Source: Acanthococcus lagerstroemiae
Lineage: Eukaryota > Arthropoda > Insecta > Hemiptera > Eriococcidae
DNA: 64,000 nt
Reading direction: 5' to 3'
NCBI GenBank assembly: GCA_031841125.1
Contig: CM063106.1
Location: forward strand, 14,632,001-14,696,000
Shown here: positions 53,850 to 64,000 of the stretch, one piece after another
Position numbering within the stretch: position 1 is the first letter of the stretch
Layout: each line of letters starts with the position of its first letter
Notes under the pieces: model-generated
The model's input: the letters and a program-made list of their open reading frames with translations, nothing else
Databases searched by the model: none
What the model was told of the DNA's origin: nothing
Program-made: the position numbers and the translations under genes

Positions 53850-56800
53850 GTGAGCATCAAAAGTGACAATCGCTCCCCTTCAATTTAGACGACTGCAACC
53901 ATTCTCGCACGGTTGATCTCATGGCAGTCGGATTTCTCACAAACACTAAATACATACTACTTATTCACGGTGCAGCTAGATGTATATTTCTACACCCACG
54001 TACAGTGTATTGCCTATTTGTACACTGAAAATGGCAAGTGTCGTTTTGATTCTAGTCTCTTTAATTATAGTTTTTTGAGGTCACTAAATTCAGTTCTGGT
54101 GGTCTTTTTTACGTTCGACCCCATGGAGCACCACTGCTGGTGTGGAGCGTCAGGTATCAGTCATTCTTCCAAAATAATATTCGATGTTTAGATTTGATAA
54201 TTTTACCGACCTTCCGGAATACGTGTTTGGAAAAACTTCGAAAACCTGTTAATGATTTTCAGCTGTCTAATCTTCATTCGATGGCTATGTTTAATTCGAG
54301 GTTGAAAACGCTGGAAAACCCTACAAATTTTTCCATAGTCAATCGCTGACGTACGTTGGTGCGGTTTGGCATTCGTGTTACTGTCTGTGTTTACATTGGC
54401 CAAAATGCCTGGTTATAAAAACAAACCACATGACATTCTGCGTGAAGTCTCCACGTTTCAAACTGAATACGATATTATGTAGTATAGCTTATGTTTCCAA
54501 TAGTTATTTGGGTTTTGGGTCTTTCTAATAACAAATAACAATGGCACAAATGAATATAGTATTTTAGTGTGTACAGCGTATAATCGTGCTGTACCGGATA
54601 ACGATTCACACTAGCCGGATCTTGCGTGTTAGTTGTGCTTTTTTCATTGCTGCGAATGCTCTCTCATGGTACGCAACATCATCCACGAGTGGACTTTGTA
54701 CTCACACATTATTATGAATGCTCTGCAGACTTCATTGACGTATACAGTCTTCAATTTCACGCCGAGATCTAGTTTACCGTGCAGATATATCACCGGTGTT
54801 GTGTGCAGAAAGAATAATACAAAAGCAGACGTTACCATTTTGAGAACGAAAATTCATTATGTGTTTAGGCATTTATCTTCCGCTTCCATTTGTGTTTTTA
54901 CTTATTTGTTGCGCTCTCATACCGTTCTTACTGCATCGCACGCTTCGACATTACCTAGCCGCAGAAGTAAGTGGATACGATACAAAATAGTGTATGCATT
55001 TATGACATGTGTGGTGTATGTTGTTATTCGTGCTGGCAGTAGCCGCAGATGAGAGTGAGAGAGAAAGAAGGCCGTAGCCGGGGCTTGTGCTGGAATCTGG
55101 AATGCGCTAACTCGAAAACGTGGAACTCGTTTCGGATTGTATAATCATCTATATCGCATACGATTACGTGTGGCCTGCCAGTGGATATGGGCTGTGCACG
55201 AAAATGGCGTGGCATATAGTTTCGAGCGGGTACAAAGTTCAGAGAGATCTTACGTGGTGAGTTCTGAATGTGAGTTATTGAGTTCTAAGACGAGCTGCGA
55301 TCCGAATCTGAAGTCCAGTTTGGATGAGCTACAAAATCGAACCTCGAAAATCGAGTCAGGGTTAGGAAGTCATGTACATGATCCTTTGGTGGAACCAGAG
55401 ATTCGATACGACAATGTATAATGTTGATTGTGGACCCCTGATGGGGTCATTTCGACGATTGTGGTCGTAATGAGGGAAGTATTCTAGTATCAGTGGCAAT
55501 GGCTGAGCATTCACTTCGTTTACATGTATGTTTTCTGTTGGCCACAACAGGGAGCTTGAAAACTGTATACGTACTGAGGTGGAAGGGGCCACTTCAACGA
55601 GTAGCTAGGTCTGATGTGGGCGGTTCTGAGAAAATTAGTCGATACTGAACCATAACCCGCCCCTGTTTCTTAAGCATGATATTACCCCTATGTTTTTATA
55701 GTAGTGCATTATAGATCAAAGAAGCATTCAGTATGTGAAGAACGAGTGCAGAGGAGAGTGACAAGGATGGCAGTTTTCTTTATTGTCCTGAAATCATATC
55801 TAAAATCTAGATACGCGAGAAAATCTCCAGAATTTAAATAAAAGTCAACTTTGTTTGTAAAAGGGTATCTCTGCTGCCCCCGTCCCCTTTAGTTGCAAAG
55901 CAGATATAGAATCAAGTAGTCAAGATATTTCTACGTATTTTCTCGTAGTTCAGGGAAGGGAATGTTCCTCTACTCTATAAATTAGAAGCTTGACATCCCC
56001 TTCCCCTCCGAAACACAGAGCCGTAGTCGAGGTCCTACTGACGCTGTATCTTGAAATAGATTGAATGAATCTTATTGAGTCGAAACAGGGTTTTAATGAG
56101 TTGTGAAAGTACATCACCGTTTTTCAAAAAGTCTATAATTAGTAAAGAATGGTGAGAGCACCAGAATGAGTCTTCGCATAGTTTAAATGAGCTTTAGAAA
56201 CATTTGATGGAGTTTTGAAAGAGTGTTTGATGAATCTCAACGAGTTCAGCTTCTGCTCCGGTTAAAATTTGAAGTGGCTCTAGGTGCGGACTCTGACTTC
56301 GACTCCAGCTACGGCTTCACCAAAAATGTGATTTGTGTGTTCGGTTCCTATTGTCTTTAGGTAGGAAGTCAAAGGAAAGAGGAAAAAGAAGACGGAGGTT
56401 AATTGCCAGAGGCGAAATCGGAGGGTTGGCTTCAGCTTCAGTAAAATTCCGAAATTGGCTCTAGCTCTAATTTCAGGAAGTAATATTCTCCAGGCTCAGG
56501 TTCGGGTGTGAATTTGGCTCCTCTGAAGAATGGTCGGCTCCTAGGCTCCTAGTTTCTGCTCCGGCTTCAGGTCCCTGCAAGTTATAATAGATTTTGAATG
56601 AGCCCTATGAAAGTTGTTCTGAATGACCATGGAATTATTACATATTACCTGAACTAGCCTTATTAGCAGCTGAATGCCATTCAAGAGTCTGAATCAGTTC
56701 TACAAATGTATTCGCGTTTGGACGCTCAAGAGTCGCTCTCTCGCGGCCTAATGAAATGGGGCGCACTGATTGGTGTATTTGGACGAAAAGATGATCAGTA

Positions 56801-57985
56801 ACAAAAATGTTCTGCAAAAAAACTGAAGTTGGGCTCATCTGAAAGGAAATGAAGGGCTAACACTTTAGTACTCTTCAGTTTTCCATAAAAACAATATTGA
56901 AAATTCTAGAGCTCATTTTACTTGTACGTGTTTTTGTGGTAAAAATACCTTGATCATTTTTTCGTCCTCGACACTAGCGCATCTACAGGAGTGTCCAAAC
57001 GCCAATAGATTTGTTTCAGAAAAGTCTAAATCAACTTTCATACCATTATAACCAAGTCAGAATGGGTCTTAGCGCAGTCTACATGAATTATAATGATTCT
57101 CAATCGAGTATGAATGAGATTGCAGAGTCGAAATGAGTTTTTACAAGGTCTAAGCGAATCGAGTCATGAAAGAATTTGAATAAGTCTTATCCAACAGGAT
57201 GGAAAAAAGCCTAAATTAGTTTTAAAATGAGGGCGAGGCTGATAAGTCTTAAGAAATTCTAAAAGAATTTGATTTGTCGTAAATAATTCCTGAGGGAGGG
57301 CAAATGAACCTTAACTATCTTCTCAAAACAACCAAAATTAACTAAGTCGAATTTAGGGTTTTTGTGTTTTGGGACCCAAGTTTGATAGAGCTTCCCTCTT
57401 CCTCCCACGGCAGAAAAAACTCAAAAGTCAAGGTTAAAATAATATGTGTATATCTTTTTAGAATAGAAAATGGGGGAAAAGATGAAATCTGATTTTTAGT
57501 GATGATTTTATTGTTGGTAATGATATTTACCTAATAGTAATTTCTTAGGATTTGTAATTTTTCGAGGAGGGGGGGGGGGTTTGGTTTATATGTTTTTCTT
57601 CGACATTTTTAGTGCATGTAAGTCACTAGTTGGCGAGCAATCGGCAAACAGTTTGTATTTTTATTTCTGATTTTCCCCCATTTTGTGAGGGAATCCTTGT
57701 TGATGGGTCGGTGGATGCACCCCTAATCAGAGATGAGAAGCCGACTGAAAGAGCTTCTCTTCTGGCTTCCGGATACTCAGGGTGTCTAACGGCATGAAAA
57801 ACATGAAAATAACATGAATTTGGTGAGAGGTAGCATAAAAGCATTAAAATGGCTTGATTTTTGAAAATTTAAAAGAAAATCATGAATTTTTGTCGATTGT
57901 AAATTATTTTTTTAATAGCTAAGTTATCAAATCACTCGGGGTAAGGTTTTCAGTGCTGCTTAATGTTGAATGGTTCATGAAAAAA
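53850..57985. other. No supportable gene
   Basis: Loosely repeated phrases such as GAATGAGTCTTAG and GAGTCGAAATGAG occur near 56030-56250 and 57050-57260 and belong to the degenerate GTCTTGAA-type repeat. GGCTCTAGCTCTAATTTC-like text near 56270-56560 forms another low-grade repeat. A poly-G run lies at 57568. The 139-codon frame at 54633 has no recognisable domain. Confidence 0.4.
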
Positions 57986-57989
57986 TTAT

Positions 57990-58230
57990 AGGGGTAAGCT
58001 GTCTACAACGTGCACACGCCCACACGTTTAGTACCCAATCTTTCTGATCTGGTGGTAACACGCCCTAGGACCGCAGTGCCTTTGTTCAGTCGAAGTGGGG
58101 GTTACAAAGCGTCTTATCTTTTCACCTCGATTGATACTATGGTCACTCTGTTCGTTAGGATGTTAGTGGGGGTAGTCGAGTATTATTAGCTTTCCGGGCC
58201 TGCTGGGATTCGAACCCGAGACGCAAGGAT
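57990..58230 (-). repeat. tRNA-derived SINE, copy 3, body and B-box part
   Basis: The body matches copies 1 and 2 (CACCTCGATTGATACT, GTTAGGATGTTAGTGGGGGT). The B-box side of the head (GGGATTCGAACCCGAGACGC) ends at 58230, where a hAT-like element begins. The A-box side resumes at 58766-58800. Confidence 0.75.
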
Positions 58231-58757
58231 CAGGGTTGCCTAATTTGTATTTTCCCCCAGCTAGTTTCAATGAACAAATGGGCTAAAAATCTGCTAAATG
58301 AAAAATACTGTGAAAATGGTCTTTGGAAAATATAAAATGGGGGGGGGGGTAGCATAAGTACCTATAATATGTGAGAATCTTGTTCAGTTTTATGCGGCAT
58401 AATTATTTCTGTATTATGTGTAGGTTTTACTTTTTACTCGTTATCATCACCAGAACCGTACTCAGGCTTCTCTGCTTCAGGCTTAAATACTTGTTTTCTA
58501 CTGAATGTGACGTGTCACAAGAAAAGGGCCTTAGTGATAAGTGAACTCTAAGGCCCTTTTCTTGTGACACGTCACTGACTTACTCTTTTACAGGCAATTC
58601 TTACCGAAAAATCACCGATCGGCTAAATTTTCTCGAACTAGCCGATTTTAGGCTGCATTTTGTAATTTGGCTAAATTAAAAAAAGAAAAAGAAAAACAGA
58701 CAAAATTTTGAAAATCGGCTAAAAATAACAGAAAGAAAACCTAAATTGGCATTCCTG
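58231..58757. mobile_element. hAT-like non-autonomous element inserted in a SINE
   Basis: The left end is CAGGGTTGCCTAATTT and the right end finishes AAATTGGCATTCCTG, an imperfect inverted repeat of hAT type. The 8 bp GCAAGGAT stand on both sides (58223-58230 and 58758-58765), a perfect hAT-length target duplication. The interior of 527 bp has no coding capacity and contains a perfect hairpin at 58507-58575. Insertion splits the tRNA-like head of SINE copy 3, so it is younger than that SINE. Confidence 0.9.
58507..58575. repeat. Perfect 27-bp hairpin in the hAT-like element
   Basis: Arms 58507-58533 and 58549-58575 are exact reverse complements (outer GTGACGTGTCAC, inner GGGCCTTA) around a 15-base loop. 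The arms lack any mismatch although the terminal inverted repeats of the surrounding element have several. Confidence 0.95.
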
Positions 58758-58765
58758 GCAAGGAT

Positions 58766-58800
58766 TGCAGAGCAGACGTTAACCACTCAACCATATAAGA
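58766..58800 (-). repeat. tRNA-derived SINE, copy 3, A-box end
   Basis: Continues the tRNA-like head after the hAT-like insertion. In plus orientation it holds TTAACCACTCAACCAT, the position where the other copies have the A-box (complement TGGCCAAGTGG). It is drifted. Confidence 0.6.
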
Positions 58801-58804
58801 TATA

Positions 58805-59215
58805 ACCACTCCATAACGTTTTTAGAGCACTATAAACGGGAGCATACCAAACCGCCATTTTCTTATTTTCGTTCGCCGTGCAACCTCGATTTTCTCCGCG
58901 GGCAGTCGCTATCGTCGCCCGCGACGCATTCGCGCGTCCATGGGAAAAGTAAGGACGAAAATGGCGGCTCAGCTTCTCGGATTTTTGTTGCTCTGACGTT
59001 CCGAGACATGTGGCTGGTCCTCATGATTCATGGACGCACACGCCTTCAGCATAGAGAAGGAAATTCTGTAAAGCAATAAACCGTTGGAAAAGCAGTGACA
59101 AACTATCCCAACTATCCAGCCTAGATAACCCGGCGACACGATTGCTTTGATCACCAACGTCCCGTTATGGATGTGGTTTTAGAAAAACCTGAGTTTGTTC
59201 AGTTCTGATTCCTCG
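58805..59215. other. CpG-rich segment with ATGGCGGC motif
   Basis: About 58860-58990 is CpG-rich and contains GACGAAAATGGCGGCTC, like a YY1/AAGATGGCGGC promoter element, plus several CGCG words. The reading frame after the ATG (58962) closes after 11 codons. A host promoter or first exon is possible but not shown. Confidence 0.3.
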
Positions 59216-59217
59216 TT

Positions 59218-59355
59218 CCCGATGCGCAAAATCCCACAAGTTACCCGGGTAACTAAAGGGGAACAAGGGTAATCTGAGGGTAATTCGAGGGTAACAAATG
59301 GGTAACTTTTTCGCGGGTAACTGGGTAACTAGAGGGCAACTGATTGCGCATCGGG
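59218..59355. mobile_element. Miniature element of GGGTAA-type repeats
   Basis: The 12-bp inverted ends CCCGATGCGCAA / TTGCGCATCGGG enclose 138 bp made almost entirely of short repeats like GGGTAAC and GAGGGTAATC. No target duplication was recognised. The repeats are not a telomere array, since they are degenerate and interrupted. Confidence 0.7.
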
Positions 59356-59359
59356 TTGA

Positions 59360-61435
59360 GCTGCATCTTCTTTGTTAACTAGTGGATATTATCGTGGCTT
59401 ATAGAAGTTAGACCCTTGTTATGAACCATTTACCAGCCACGGTTGATTGAAACGTGCTCAATAAGTGTGTAGTCGCGTAAAGTGACTGGCGAGACACGTT
59501 GTATACCTTTAATTTGTACCTTGAACTTGAATCAGTGCACGAGTACACGTACCCTCGTAACTTATCGTGATGGACTTATTCCACCGCAGAAGCGATGTCA
59601 AACACTATGTACCCACTATACGCACTTAGTTTTGCTATTCTTCGCCATAATTCTGCTCTAACCTATTTAAAGTACGTCGGAAACTCGATACCGCGAACAG
59701 TTCGAGTGTTTCTAGTTGTCAGCTGCGTGTATCTTTTTGCGGGCGTCGTACTCGGATAACATTATTCGCGCCGTATACCTTCCGACACCATCGGGGCTTA
59801 CATTTGACATTTCCATTTGTGACATTCCACATATGCACAGTTTTCTTTTTGCTTTCCTATCGCTTTCGCTTTCGCTTCGATATCTGAACGTTGAATTCGA
59901 TATTTTAATTAATCAATGCGAATCCGAGCCTGGTGCGGACGCTCAGATATAGAAAACAAAATGGTATATCGGTCAAGAAAACATACGCGCAGCAATGTCA
60001 GTGCCCATGTACGGCAGAACGTCGACAACAGCGTTCGACTAATTGGCCGTTTGTTGGTTGGGTCGACGGCATTGCCGAATGCCGTGAAATGGAATACCAT
60101 TATTGTTGCAGAGGTCGCAACCAACCGGTTGGCGGTTGCGCCTGACCGAAATCCAAACCAAACGCCAGCAGCTTTTTTCGATATTGCCTGTGACGCATAC
60201 ACTACTTTTTTGTTGTCGTTTTTGGATCATCGCGGTGGCACCATTTACGCGCAAGTTCTAAGGTTATAACCCGTACAACGTACACGTTTTTTCCCATTGT
60301 CGAGCCTCGTTTACGTAAGAACGGTAACGCGAATGGCCAGATGATTTGAAATTCGCTCGCTCGGAAACCGCAGCATCTCCGGTATGCAGATTTTGTTGCC
60401 GGTTCTAGTATTGCTGTGCCTGTATACGTTGTACTATGTATGCCTCGAATTAGTGAAATTATTCATACGGGAATAGCCCCGACTGTGGTTCTGTCCAATA
60501 AGGCTAATTGTTTCAAAACGAGCTCTCGTATGTTAGACTAATTCTCTCTCTCTCTCGGTGGGTAATAAGCCGTGCAGGTCGTCGGTTGCGTTCCTCGCAT
60601 TTGGAATATTTCTGGAAGCGATCACGATAAACGCTCGTTTTCTAGTTACGTGTTTGCATCATACTTGGCGGTTTTTAATTTTCTCTTATACAAATATATA
60701 AATCTTTTTTTTTTTTTTTACTTTTGTTGCTCTCGTCGTTGAAAACGAAACGGTTTATCGTGAAAACCGTTTACGTCTGGCTGCGGAGTCAACACGCGCA
60801 GCTGCCGTTATCGATATTGGCTTCAATTTGTATCGACACATTATCACGATGTGGGGCACATGATCTAGTTTGTGGTGTTCGTATTTATGGCGTAGAGCGA
60901 GGATTACGAGATGTCGGGGTACCTCGTGCTCGTTTGTTTTTGTTCGAAGCCTCGTTATTGGTTGGATAGACAAATGACCTATTTTGGGGGAACAGAGAAG
61001 CAGATGTGCGTTTTAGTCTTTGGAAGTTCGCTGAGCTACCGAGAGATTTGCATTCGCGGCTATGGTCGCCGTTTTCGAAACGATTTTCTAGCGAGCGAAT
61101 GCGTCCAGATTGGTGCCGGATTTAAAGAAGAGGCTCGGAGCCTAATTATTCCCGAACACCACCCCGCTCTTCTTTTAAAAATAAGTTGGAGGCGAGCGAG
61201 TTAATATGGTTTTACATTTTCCTCGTTTCCCACTGTCCTTTTCGTTTTCACCAGCTGTCCCCCCCTTTTTTCTCCATACGTTCTTAGTATACTATCTTCC
61301 AGTCGGGCTCCTGTGGCTAATGGCTCCTTTGGACCCGCATGAAGATTCATTGTTGATCCCGGTCGAGTAAGAGAAATCCCTTGAAGTTTAAGTATTGGAT
61401 CAGGTTTGGGACGTGCTAATTGTTCGGAAATCGTA
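59360..61435. other. No supportable gene; CpG-richer DNA
   Basis: Overlapping frames of 70-117 codons on both strands around 59909-60270 and 60724-61204 reflect the CpG-rich composition. None has a recognisable motif. There is a TC run near 60544 and a T run near 60705. Confidence 0.4.
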
Positions 61436-61439
61436 TGAT

Positions 61440-61724
61440 CAAGGACGTACCGATACGGAGGGAGGGGGAGCTTCCCCCTTGCCAGAAACTTTTCACTCAG
61501 TAGTTGGGAAAATTTACTATTTTAGTTAGCTGACGTTGGGAAAATACACTTTTTTTCCCGCTTTGATATTTGGATACTTGAGAATTTTGAGTTGAGAAGT
61601 TGGAAAAATCAAACAAATCAAAAGTTTTTTTTTTTGCTTTGACGCCTTGGAATTTTGAGTTGAATTAGTTAGGACTTTCACCCCCCCCCCCCTTTCGCCG
61701 GAAAAACTCTTCGATACGTCCCTG
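61440..61724. mobile_element. hAT-like miniature element (CAGGGACGT ends)
   Basis: The right end, read inward, is CAGGGACGTATCGAAG and the left end is CAAGGACGTACCGATACG. The flanking 8-mers CGTATGAT and CGTGTGAG agree at 6 of 8 positions, fitting a decayed hAT target duplication. The interior has a poly-C run and no credible gene. Confidence 0.6.
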
Positions 61725-62106
61725 CGTGTGAGAGACAGTTGTTTAGTCCGGACCGAAGCGAGGGCATTTGGAATCAGAGAAACGAGAGAATAGACGAGTA
61801 ACTTCACTAGAGCTCTGTAGGGGAATGACACTTTGTCTTTGTTTACGTATTTCGCGCCCAAGTTTGATAAGATTGATAACAAAAATGACTGAATAATTTT
61901 GCGCGTTTTCCAAGTTACCCGAGTTTTTGGCAGTCGGTGGTGAAAAGTTGACTTTATTAAATTTAATTAGAAATAATGTATATCTGAAGTACATGATTAA
62001 CGTTGAGCTACTGAATAGTATGGTAAATTTTCAGATTGTAATTATTCGCGAGAGAATGTTCGAAATTATATGGAAGTTGCTTTATAAAGATTTAAATACC
62101 GTTTCC

Positions 62107-62264
62107 CAGGGCCGCCAAGAGCCAAACCGAGCCCGGGGGAAAAATCTGCGGGCCTACACTGAAATTATTTGTTCCTATTTGATAATTATAATTTATGTGA
62201 CTCTGCGGGCCCTCTCAAGAAACCCGGGCCCGGGGAAAAGTACACTTCCCTCTCGGCGGCCCTG
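62107..62264. mobile_element. hAT-like miniature element (CAGGGCCGCC ends)
   Basis: The ends CAGGGCCGCCAAGAG and CTCTCGGCGGCCCTG form a good inverted repeat around 158 bp. The flanking 8-mers CCGTTTCC (62099-62106) and CTGTTTCC (62265-62272) differ at one base, supporting a hAT-type target duplication. The interior is GC-rich with GCGGGCC repeats. Confidence 0.8.
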
Positions 62265-62274
62265 CTGTTTCCTA

Positions 62275-62980
62275 CAAATTTCATTCTTGTCATTTTTCAC
62301 GTATTTCCACTTATTTTCGAGAAATTTCGACATAAATGGAAAAATTTGTTAACTTTTGCTCAGACTACATATGTATTTCATTTTGGTTATTTCCCCCAAT
62401 ATTGATAACGAGCTTTCTGGTGACGTCACGTGTAGGGATTCCCAAAATTTGCTCTGAAAAGAGGTCAAATATTCGCTTATAATATGATTTTATTTTCATC
62501 AGATATGCTAAAATATTCCCTAAAAACCCTGAAATATGCCGGAATATTCCCTGTGAAATTCATATGGGTATCATTTTGAAGAGGAAATCGAGAAATGACA
62601 GATATACAAAAGAAAAAGGTCCTAAAGTAAAATTTTTTTTATAAATTATATAAGAATTAATTTTTTTATTAAAATTTATAAATTCATATGAACAATCATT
62701 CAAATATAAATATTAAAAAAATAGATTCTTATAATATTTATAATAAATTTAAAAAATTGAATTAATTATTGATTTTAAATTAAATAATTTAAAATGATTA
62801 GTAAAATTAATTTTGAAAATATGGATAAAATAAATTAAATTAAAAGTAATCGTGCAAACAGTCTTTTTTCGCAGGCAAACCCTGAATAGGTATATTTGAC
62901 AATATTCTGCGTAGGCGTAAAACTTTGCGATTTTTTTTTTTTTTTTTTTTTAAATTAAAGTTGTTGCAGTCTTATCTTCT
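62275..62980. other. No supportable gene; very AT-rich
   Basis: About 62630-62860 is almost pure A/T. The words AATATTCCC and ATATGC near 62470-62600 recall the interior of the element at 4884-5459 and recur near 63380-63460. A T run lies at 62931-62952. Confidence 0.5.
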
Positions 62981-62984
62981 TAAC

Positions 62985-63820
62985 AGAGTTTGAAAGCCGA
63001 ACGATAAAACTTTCGTTTTTGGCTTTTCGCTTGTGATTTCCAGAAAAAAAAAACTTTCGCTTTTCGCTTATGACTTTTTCGGCTTTATTTAGCTTTCAGA
63101 TTTTGCTTTCAGCTTCCAGAAATTGATTGGCTCTTGGCTTTTAGTTTTCGGCTTTCGAATTTTTTCTTTTCCCCCCTCTTATTATTAACAAAGTCAGGAA
63201 TTTCTGGGAAAAGCTAAATAAGCTGTAAAATAAAATGTTTGCTTTTGGCTTTTCGGCTTTGATTTAGTTTTTAAATATCGCTGTCAGCTTTTAGAAATCG
63301 TTTGGATTTCGGCTTAAAACTTTTAGCTTTCAAAAAACTTTGAAACTCGGCTTCTTAGAAGACAAAAATAGTGAAAAATTGGAAATATTCCATAAAAATG
63401 GTGGAAATTGGCCAAATATTCATCAATATGCTCTAAAAAAGCAGAAAATATACCAAAACATCCTTTTATACCAGAGTTCGAAAGCTGAACGATAAAAATT
63501 TCGCTTTTGGCTTTTCGCTTATAACTTCCAGAATAAAACTTTTGCTTTTCGCTTGTGACTTTTTCGGCTTTATTTAGCTTTCAAATTTCATAAATCGATT
63601 GGCTTTTGGCTTTTAGCTTTAGGCTCTCGACTGTTTTCTTTGTTTCCCTCTTAGATTACAAATTTCTGGGAAAAGCTGAATAAAAGGCTGTATAATGAAA
63701 CTTTGCTTTTCGCTTTTGGCTTTTCAGCTTCAATTTAGTATTTGTATTTTGTTTTCAGCTTCCAGAAATCATTTGGATTTTGGCCTAAAACTTTCAAGCT
63801 CTGTTTTATACCCAAAATAT
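62985..63820 (+). repeat. Tandem duplication of a CTTTTCGGCTTT-rich unit
   Basis: The segment starting GAGTTTGAAAGCCGAACGAT near 62988 recurs from 63475 (GAGTTCGAAAGCTGAACGAT), a period of about 487 bp with clear divergence. Each copy is itself filled with short GGCTTTT/TTCGGCTTT repeats. No coding capacity. Confidence 0.75.
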
Positions 63821-63839
63821 GCTCGATCAAGGGTGGCTT

Positions 63840-64000
63840 ATCTTCTTGTAACATTCACAGTTCTGCTTCTCGCGTTCTAATCTACGTTTATAAACTCTCT
63901 GTGCATCATGTAGTAAGGCTTTATTATGTACTTGTTTTCCAGCTAAGTGTTCATTTGTTGTTAGTTCATTTACAGCATCACACATTCGCACTGTCGCTAC
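63840..64000 (+). repeat. Host repeat copy without the foldback (runs off the window)
   Basis: This matches 5645-5735 and then, without a gap, 7330-7400 (AGTTCATTTACAGCATCACA here). It therefore shows the state of the repeat without the 1.6-kb foldback. The right end lies outside the window. Confidence 0.7.

Noticed and set aside
54633..55052. 139-aa plus-strand gene
   Set aside because: No domain is recognisable, hydrophobic stretches are scattered, and antisense frames of similar quality overlap it.
59230..59340. Interstitial telomere repeats
   Set aside because: The GGGTAA-like words are irregular, interrupted and enclosed by inverted ends, unlike an insect TTAGG array.

Overview
This window is eukaryotic nuclear DNA, most likely from an arthropod and probably an insect. 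No clear host gene can be recognised. About three quarters of it is intergenic-looking DNA with tRNA-headed SINEs, short non-autonomous DNA transposons (several hAT-like), foldback/palindromic elements, tandem repeats and a non-LTR retrotransposon scrap. The host assignment is an inference from this repeat landscape and from the type of virus-like element present; no host marker gene was seen.

The main object is a nearly complete 14.8 kb virus-like transposon of the Polinton/Maverick (adintovirus-like) class, at about 13099-27857. It is bounded by long terminal inverted repeats built from short internal repeats (13099-13640 and 27251-27857). Inside, a compact, AT-rich, mostly plus-strand gene block runs in this order: protein-primed family B DNA polymerase (15180-19469), A32/FtsK-type packaging ATPase (19456-20127), an unrecognised 281-aa protein, a 205-aa coiled-coil repeat protein, a frameshifted retroviral-type integrase (21637-22453), a minor virion protein with a parvovirus-like phospholipase A2 domain followed by basic repeats (22471-23924, one frameshift), an adenain-like maturation protease (23893-24279), a penton-like minor capsid protein (24276-24992), a major capsid protein (25019-26200) and a previously overlooked 34-aa membrane peptide (26241-26345). 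A 261-aa gene of unknown function (26434-27219) reads from the minus strand towards this block, and an AT hairpin lies between the convergent ends. Replication, integration, packaging and capsid genes are therefore all represented. Only the integrase and the PLA2/basic protein carry clear frame breaks, so the copy looks young but not fully intact.

Two properties of the element stand out. Nearly every gene starts at a TATAAATG-like signal in which the A/T box runs straight into the start codon, which suggests one shared late-type promoter and almost leaderless transcripts. The element also lacks the expected 6-bp target duplication: its left end abuts exactly a palindromic foldback element (12228-13101), and the right flank is unrelated.

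The rest by region. 0.2-0.6, 10.4, 29.0 and 58.0 kb: copies of one tRNA-derived SINE on the minus strand. 4.9-5.5 kb: a 576-bp inverted-repeat element with TTATAA duplications. 5.7-7.3 and 45.9-48.0 kb: two foldback elements made of a degenerate repeat containing GAAGAATTTCATCGAAAAT. 33.1-33.8 and 52.8-53.1 kb: near-complete palindromes. 41.3, 59.2, 61.4 and 62.1 kb: short inverted-repeat elements. 42.4-44.5 kb: a 235-bp tandem array split by about 1 kb of other DNA. 53.5-53.8 kb: the 3' end of a dead non-LTR retrotransposon. 58.2-58.8 kb: a SINE split by a hAT-like element with a perfect 8-bp target duplication. 63.0-63.8 kb: a tandem duplication. Stretches between these show no supportable gene.
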